A stretch of DNA of 64,000 nucleotides. Origin: Symsagittifera roscoffensis (Eukaryota > Xenacoelomorpha > Acoela > Convolutidae). The notes under the pieces are model-generated. The model was not told the origin of the DNA. It saw nothing but the letters and a program-made list of their open reading frames with translations, and did no database searches. The first letter of the stretch is position 1; the number at the start of each line of letters is the position of its first letter. The position numbers and the translations under genes were made by a program. Of this stretch, positions 58,965 to 64,000 are shown in pieces. The stretch lies in assembly GCF_963678635.1 (NCBI RefSeq), contig NC_087071.1, forward strand, positions 33,830,548 through 33,894,547, in the 5' to 3' direction.

Positions 58965-59554
58965 CATAGTTTGCATGATTCGAACCCAACTAAAAGTGTC
59001 ATTTTCAGTTGAATTTGTCCTAATGTAGACACCTCATTTTGTCGTGTCTTGGGTATCATAGTTTGCATGATTCGAACCCAATTAAAAGTGTCATTTTCAG
59101 TTGAATTTCTCGTAATGTAGACACCTTTTTCTGCCGTGTCGTGGTTATCATACTTTGCATGATTCGAAACCAATTAAAAGTGTCATTTTCAGTTGAATTT
59201 GTCGTAATGTAGACACCTCATTCTGTCGCGTCGTGGGTATCATAGTTTGCATGATTCGAACCCAATTAGAAGTGTCATTTTCAGTTGAATTTGTCGTAAT
59301 TTAGACACCTCATTCTGTCGCGTCGTTGTTATCATAGTTTGCATGATTCAAACTCAATTAAAAAAAGTCATTTTCAATTGAACTTGTCGTAATGTAGACA
59401 CCTCATTGTGTCGCGTCGTGGGTGTCATAGTTTGCATGATTCAAACCCAACTAAAAGTGTCATTTTCAGTTGAATTTGTCCTAATGTAGACACCTCATTT
59501 TGTCGCGTCATGGGTATCATAGTTTGCATGATTCGAACCCAATTAAAAGTGTCA
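58965..59554. repeat. 92-bp satellite, third block (about 6 monomers)
   Basis: The units are more varied and of the TCGTAATG / GTCGCGTCG type, like the left end of the main array. The block stops inside a monomer after AAAAGTGTCAT and passes into unrelated sequence (CAAAGTGACGGGAAAAGATT). Confidence 0.95.
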
Positions 59555-62500
59555 TCAAAGTGACGGGAAAAGATTTCGTTACAAACACATGTGTGGTTAA
59601 AAGTTTTGCAATAACAACTTCAGACTACAGCGACCAACTTCAAAATGGGAATCAAACTCTTCAAAATTTTATGTTGAGTAAATTGTCGACGCTGAAGCAA
59701 AAAAGACTGAGTTTTTGGGCACAATAATTTGGTCAAAGAATTGAAAAACTAGGTGATTTGGGTTACTTCTAGTTATGTTTCAAAACTTATCGAAACTGCA
59801 ACCGAAATTTAGCTCATTGCATTTCCAGGACTCATTTTTCTCAAAAAAGCAAAATTTTTTTGATTGGTTGAAAAATGAACCACGAGATCGGCGAGAGTGA
59901 AGACAAACCTATCACCAAATTCAGATCTTTGTGCCTGGATGACTCCAGAGATTGATATCGAATTCTCCTTAACAAAATTAGAGTGTATTGATTGAATGGT
60001 TCAGATGGAAGACGGAATAGTAGTTTCCGAAGAATAGTTGGTTACACTAAAGAGACAATTCCAGTTGTTGTTTAATTTGTTCAAGTTCTAATTTATAAAA
60101 ACTGTAGCCAGCATGCAAGGATTATGTTCTCTCGAACTAGTCTAAAATCCCAAACTTCAACCAGGAGTTCAGATTGATATAAGCATAATGAAAACGCTAG
60201 ATGTGAGCTGGACGATTGTGAAAGAGGATACTGGGAAGAAAGTTACCTATTGTAAAAAAAATTGCAAATATCCTACCAGAGTATATTCGGGGGATGCGTG
60301 ACAAAAAACACGTTCAAATATTTGTACTGTTCATAACACGAATTGATTTTAATAATTCTTCTGTAGAAGCTTCGTCTACGGTGAGGAAAATCTCTCACAT
60401 TTGGTTGAACAAATACATTTTCAAATGGAAGAAACACCAGCAGCAGTTGATGAACCTGATGCAATAAGAGTAACGAAAAATGTTTATACCGAAACAATTG
60501 GATGAAAAAATCATCAAAAACTTGAAACAATGCTATGTAGTCACAAATCTGAAGTACTTTTGTTGTGCAAACGTTCTTAAGTCTAGTTTTACTATATATT
60601 CGGTTTTCTTTCCTTTACAAGTTTAAAATTTTAAAAAATTTCAGTTTTTTTCTCAATTTTATCCGATTAAGTTGTTGAAACACTATCAAATCAATGAAGA
60701 GGAATTGAATAAAGTGATAGAAACAAGAGTTTTCATTGCAAGAAAATGAATCTCAGGATGGTGAAAAACAGAGTCAACTTTCAATTTTTTGATGAACATA
60801 AATCTGGGACCATTTTCTGCGTTTAAAGGATTTGCAAACTGTATTTTTACAAAAAATTAGGGCATTTTTTAGAAAAATCAATGGATTTGAAACTGAAATC
60901 AATACAGCAATGGTTTTTTTTTTAATTTTCAATGAAACAAAAGAAGACATCTATAACTGCAAGGAGTTTGATAGAATACCATAATCGGGTAGATACAGAG
61001 GGATATGTTATTAAATTTTAGGCATCAACAAAATCGTTAATCAGGTACGAATGATTTGATGACTTTTAGCAACAATCTTTTCAAATTGCTTTGTGTCGTT
61101 CTGCAACAAAATCTTTTTGGAAGAGAGTTGATGGCCTAATTTTTTGTTGATGGCGCAATTTACCTACCATATACTATTTTGGACAACTTCTAGTGAACTT
61201 TGGTTCGCGTATATCAGATTGTATAAAGTTTTTTTCAAATATAACACAGCCAGGACCAACATAATTATATTTACCTTTATCTTAAGCAGAATCTACTCTA
61301 ATAAAAAAGTTTTGTTTTTCCAATCTGCAGCATATGGTTCAATTGAAATCTGACCAGCTCAAACAATTAATTAGTGAATTTTCAAATTGCAAGATTATAA
61401 CACTATTGGCAATTGCTTGCTCAAGGAGTCATTGGAAACATACATCTTAAAATTGCAAACATGGATCGATTTGAAACAGAATATGATTGTCTAATCACTC
61501 CAGAAATCAATGTTGTCAAAAAGCTGGCAAAAAGTTTGAGATAAGAATTATTCCATCTAGTAAGACATATGCTTTCTTTTTGTTACAATTGCCTCACAGC
61601 CTAATTATATCTGCTGAAGAATTCGTTCTCTTATCTGGACGGTTATTTGTTTATAAACAACCAAAAACTGCCCGTGTTCTTCATGATAACGTTATTGAGC
61701 ATGAAAAAGCTCAACAATACCAGCTCAGCCGGGTGCAACATTCGCCCAAATACTGCAAAGTGGCGGAGCGTAGACAAAGCACTTATTGACGTCTGGCCGG
61801 CGTCACTTACCTACATTCTACCTGTTTTTTACAGTCTAGACCTAGCCAGTTGATTTTCTGGTCTGTTTAGGACTAAGTACAGGGTACCATTTTTAGGCCA
61901 TCAGTCAAACGACATCTGATCAGCTTTCGTTTACATGTGAAAAGATTCACATAACTGGGTCTCGGATGCCCAGACTACGTGATTGCTATCAAAAACACGG
62001 CTCGAATATCATAATTCACTATGTTTTTAGAGACAGTTATCTACTAAATCAATTGGAGATGGATTGACCCTTTCCTCTTTCTAGCTACTCACGCTCTAAA
62101 AAACAATATAAAATTGGAGTTAATTCAACTACTCAGGGCCTCACAGCAGCTAAAAAGTAAGTTTTGCAGTCTACTAAGTCTTTGGGTACCAGGCCTCCAA
62201 TTCCGCTCTCCCTCAGAGATAACATTCCCGATCTCGTGGCACGGGAGGGTACTGATCCGCTCCGGATATCACACTGTACCTTCCTTCCGTATGGTTTCTT
62301 CAAGGTAAACGTCTTATCGTGTCTTATTACGATGATAAGAGGCTTCGTGATTCTATCATTTCTTCCAACTGATTCCTATCCTGTCTTGCTAATTCGGTTG
62401 TCTGTTTTTTCTGATTTTCTTGCCAAGTATGGCCGTTTTTGCATTTCTCAGAAATAGACCGCTGGGAATCGAAGCTTCGAAAATTAAAAATTCCAGAGTC

Positions 62501-62807
62501 TTTGACCCTTCTTTTTAATAATAATTGATCGCTAAGGCCTTTATCGTCATTTTTGTAGTGCCGCGGTGGGTTCTATTGTGCCAATGCGGGGGATTGGCAC
62601 AGGGTTAGACCACTTTTATCTCCTCAAACTATGAAACATCTAAGAAAAAAATGCCCCTCAACAAGAACAGCTCAAACTTTTTAATGGATAATGAAAAAAC
62701 TACCTGTCGAATGAGACCAGGGTGAAATTTAAGCTATCAATATTTGATTGACAGACTGAAAGCAATTTAGGACAGTTACAATTTCTGGCAGATCAAGAAG
62801 TTTATTA
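59555..62807. other. AT-rich region, fragments of uncertain origin
   Basis: Plus-strand open stretches at 59555-59727 (KVTGKDFVTNTCVVKSFAIT...), 60270-60420 (EYIRGMRDKKHVQIFVLFIT...), 61487-61789 and 62164-62457 are compositionally more protein-like than the surrounding DNA, but I recognise no domain, and stops separate them. They could be remnants of one decayed mobile element or exons of an unknown gene. No RNA gene was seen. Confidence 0.3.
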
Positions 62808-63203
62808 GTGCAAAAACCATACTTGAAATCAAAAAAAAATCTTTTTCATTCACATAAAACAGCCCACAAAAAATTTCTACAGTCCGGCATTCAATATTAT
62901 ACTATTTTTTTGAATGTGAAGGAAAAATTCGTAATAAATGAGAACGCCAAAGACTCGGTTCAGTCAGCGTATTTAAACGAGCAAGAAAAACGAGAAACTC
63001 GACCATTAAGAGCCCACGTAACATCACCTGCTTGGCAGGAAAGCGAATTTGTAAGCAGTAAGAGAAAAAGCTTCACTAAAACTGAAAATTTCCGTGCCCA
63101 AAAATTGAAGAAAAAACTGTCAGAAAAGGCTCCGACTCGCACGAAAAATGCAATAACTGTTCATAACCTCAGAAAATGTGCAAGCGAAAACGAAACAAGG
63201 TGA
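62808..63203 (+). CDS. Hypothetical Lys-rich open frame, 131 codons
   Basis: It starts at an ATG-like position and ends with a stop at 63201-63203. The product would be very basic (clusters such as KRKSFTKTENFRAQKLKKKL), with no signal peptide, membrane segment or family motif seen. The length is modest for AT-rich DNA, so it may be chance. There is no neighbouring partner gene. Confidence 0.25.
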   Translation: MQKPYLKSKKNLFHSHKTAHKKFLQSGIQYYTIFLNVKEKFVINENAKDSVQSAYLNEQEKRETRPLRAHVTSPAWQESEFVSSKRKSFTKTENFRAQKLKKKLSEKAPTRTKNAITVHNLRKCASENETR

Positions 63204-64000
63204 AAATTACCTTTAACCCTAGAAAAATAGTTGAAAATTCATTACAGTAACAAAGGTCCCGCGTGTCGAGCTTTCATCCAAGAAACTACGCGTCTTTGCA
63301 AGGCCAGAGTTTACTAAATCGACGAAATTGGTCGCTAGGTCTGGCCTTTAATGACTAGTTTGCCGACTAGAACCATGTTATTAAAAATCTACTTGTTGCA
63401 GTTGATTGAATGCCCCCCTATCTCAGAGTGCAACCCCTGAAATCGAAGTGTGCTACTACAACTGCAGAAACGTTTTAACTAATAATTTTTTGACAAACGC
63501 AGAAGCGCTTAAGCTAATCAAAGGAACGCTTTGAAGCCTTATATAAAAAAGAAGGCAAAAAATAAACCGCCCAGACGGCGAGAAAAAAACCTCTTCATTT
63601 AATTTGAGAAATTTTGTTTATACTACATAGAGGACCCCTTACTTCACATTTACCATAGTTTCAACAGCATCATTGAACCTTCGTAAAGATCACATGCTGG
63701 CCAATTTCAAAAAATCTTCCGCGTGAAAAAATCAGATTGCAAGATGAATAGAGAGTAGCAGTTACAGCAACTACCCTATTTACTCAGACAAACAACGTAA
63801 CTGACAACTAATAGAGAAGCAAAATTGCTGCTTTTGCCTTGCATAAGTTTTATTTTAACGTTTTGTTGGATTGCTGAATAAAGTTAAATAGTAAATCCAA
63901 ACTTTGTTTTTCTTTCAAACTTTTGTGAAATTAGTATCTGGCAATCAAGAATTACTACGATACACGTTTCGTTAGCTTTTATAATAAATTTTTTGTACCA
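63204..64000. other. Intergenic, with a short hairpin
   Basis: AAGGCCAGA at 63300-63308 and TCTGGCCTT at 63340-63348 form exact 9-bp arms around a 31-nt loop. No coding region, RNA gene or large repeat was seen in the rest of this stretch. Confidence 0.5.

Larger units (their letters stand above)
54784..59107. repeat. 4.32-kb tandem segmental duplication, unit 2
   Basis: Second unit, directly adjacent. Both unique segments end in the same GAAAAATCAAG followed by the same first two monomers (with TTGTCCTAATG and GTCTTGGG). After them unit 1 switches to the left-array type (TAGTAATGTAGACAG) near 54783, while unit 2 continues into another type (CTCGTAATG). Confidence 0.9.

Noticed and set aside
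62960-63142. 60-codon minus-strand frame opposite the Lys-rich open frame
   Set aside because: It is the shadow of the plus-strand frame and has no independent support.

Overview
The window is invertebrate-like eukaryotic DNA: AT-rich, gene-poor, with spliced genes (GT-AG introns, phase-conserved exons), broken metazoan retroelements and a very large satellite. I see no bacterial features. I cannot name the species.

Layout. (1) About 0.86-7.6 kb (+): a decayed BEL/Pao LTR-retrotransposon reading in order gag, zinc knuckle, protease, reverse transcriptase, RNase H, integrase and C-terminal domain, broken by stops and frameshifts. Its RT core (fingers to palm motif A) is present twice in tandem. 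No LTR pair was recognised. (2) 8-12.1 kb: a diverged direct duplication of a non-coding repeat, one copy with transposon-like terminal inverted repeats. (3) 12.4-18.9 kb (-): a four-exon gene for a chymotrypsin-fold (S1) protein of about 280 residues. His and Asp of the triad are present but the Ser codon is Asp, so it is probably a non-catalytic serine protease homologue. A Gypsy-type integrase fossil lies antisense in its intron 2. (4) 20.2-27.5 kb (-): exons 2, 3 and 4 of a paralogue with the same Ser-to-Asp change. Its phase-compatible exon 1 is found only at 53.1-53.4 kb, with a second copy at 57.4-57.7 kb. (5) 29.0-52.3 kb: a near-uninterrupted satellite with a 92-bp monomer (roughly 250 copies), with several higher-order periods, more variable on the left and more homogeneous on the right. 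If exon 1 at 53 kb belongs to the paralogue, the array lies inside a 25.6-kb first intron. (6) 50.5-59.1 kb: a recent tandem segmental duplication with a 4.32-kb unit, each unit holding about 2 kb of satellite and 2.3 kb of unique DNA with the protease exon 1. The structure points to unequal crossing-over between satellite blocks on the two sides of the unique DNA. (7) 59.6-64 kb: no gene recognised.

The most interesting features are the satellite-filled intron, the satellite-mediated duplication that multiplied a first exon, the conserved loss of the catalytic serine in two paralogues, the tandem RT cores in the BEL/Pao element, and a tRNA-like B-box motif in nearly every satellite monomer.
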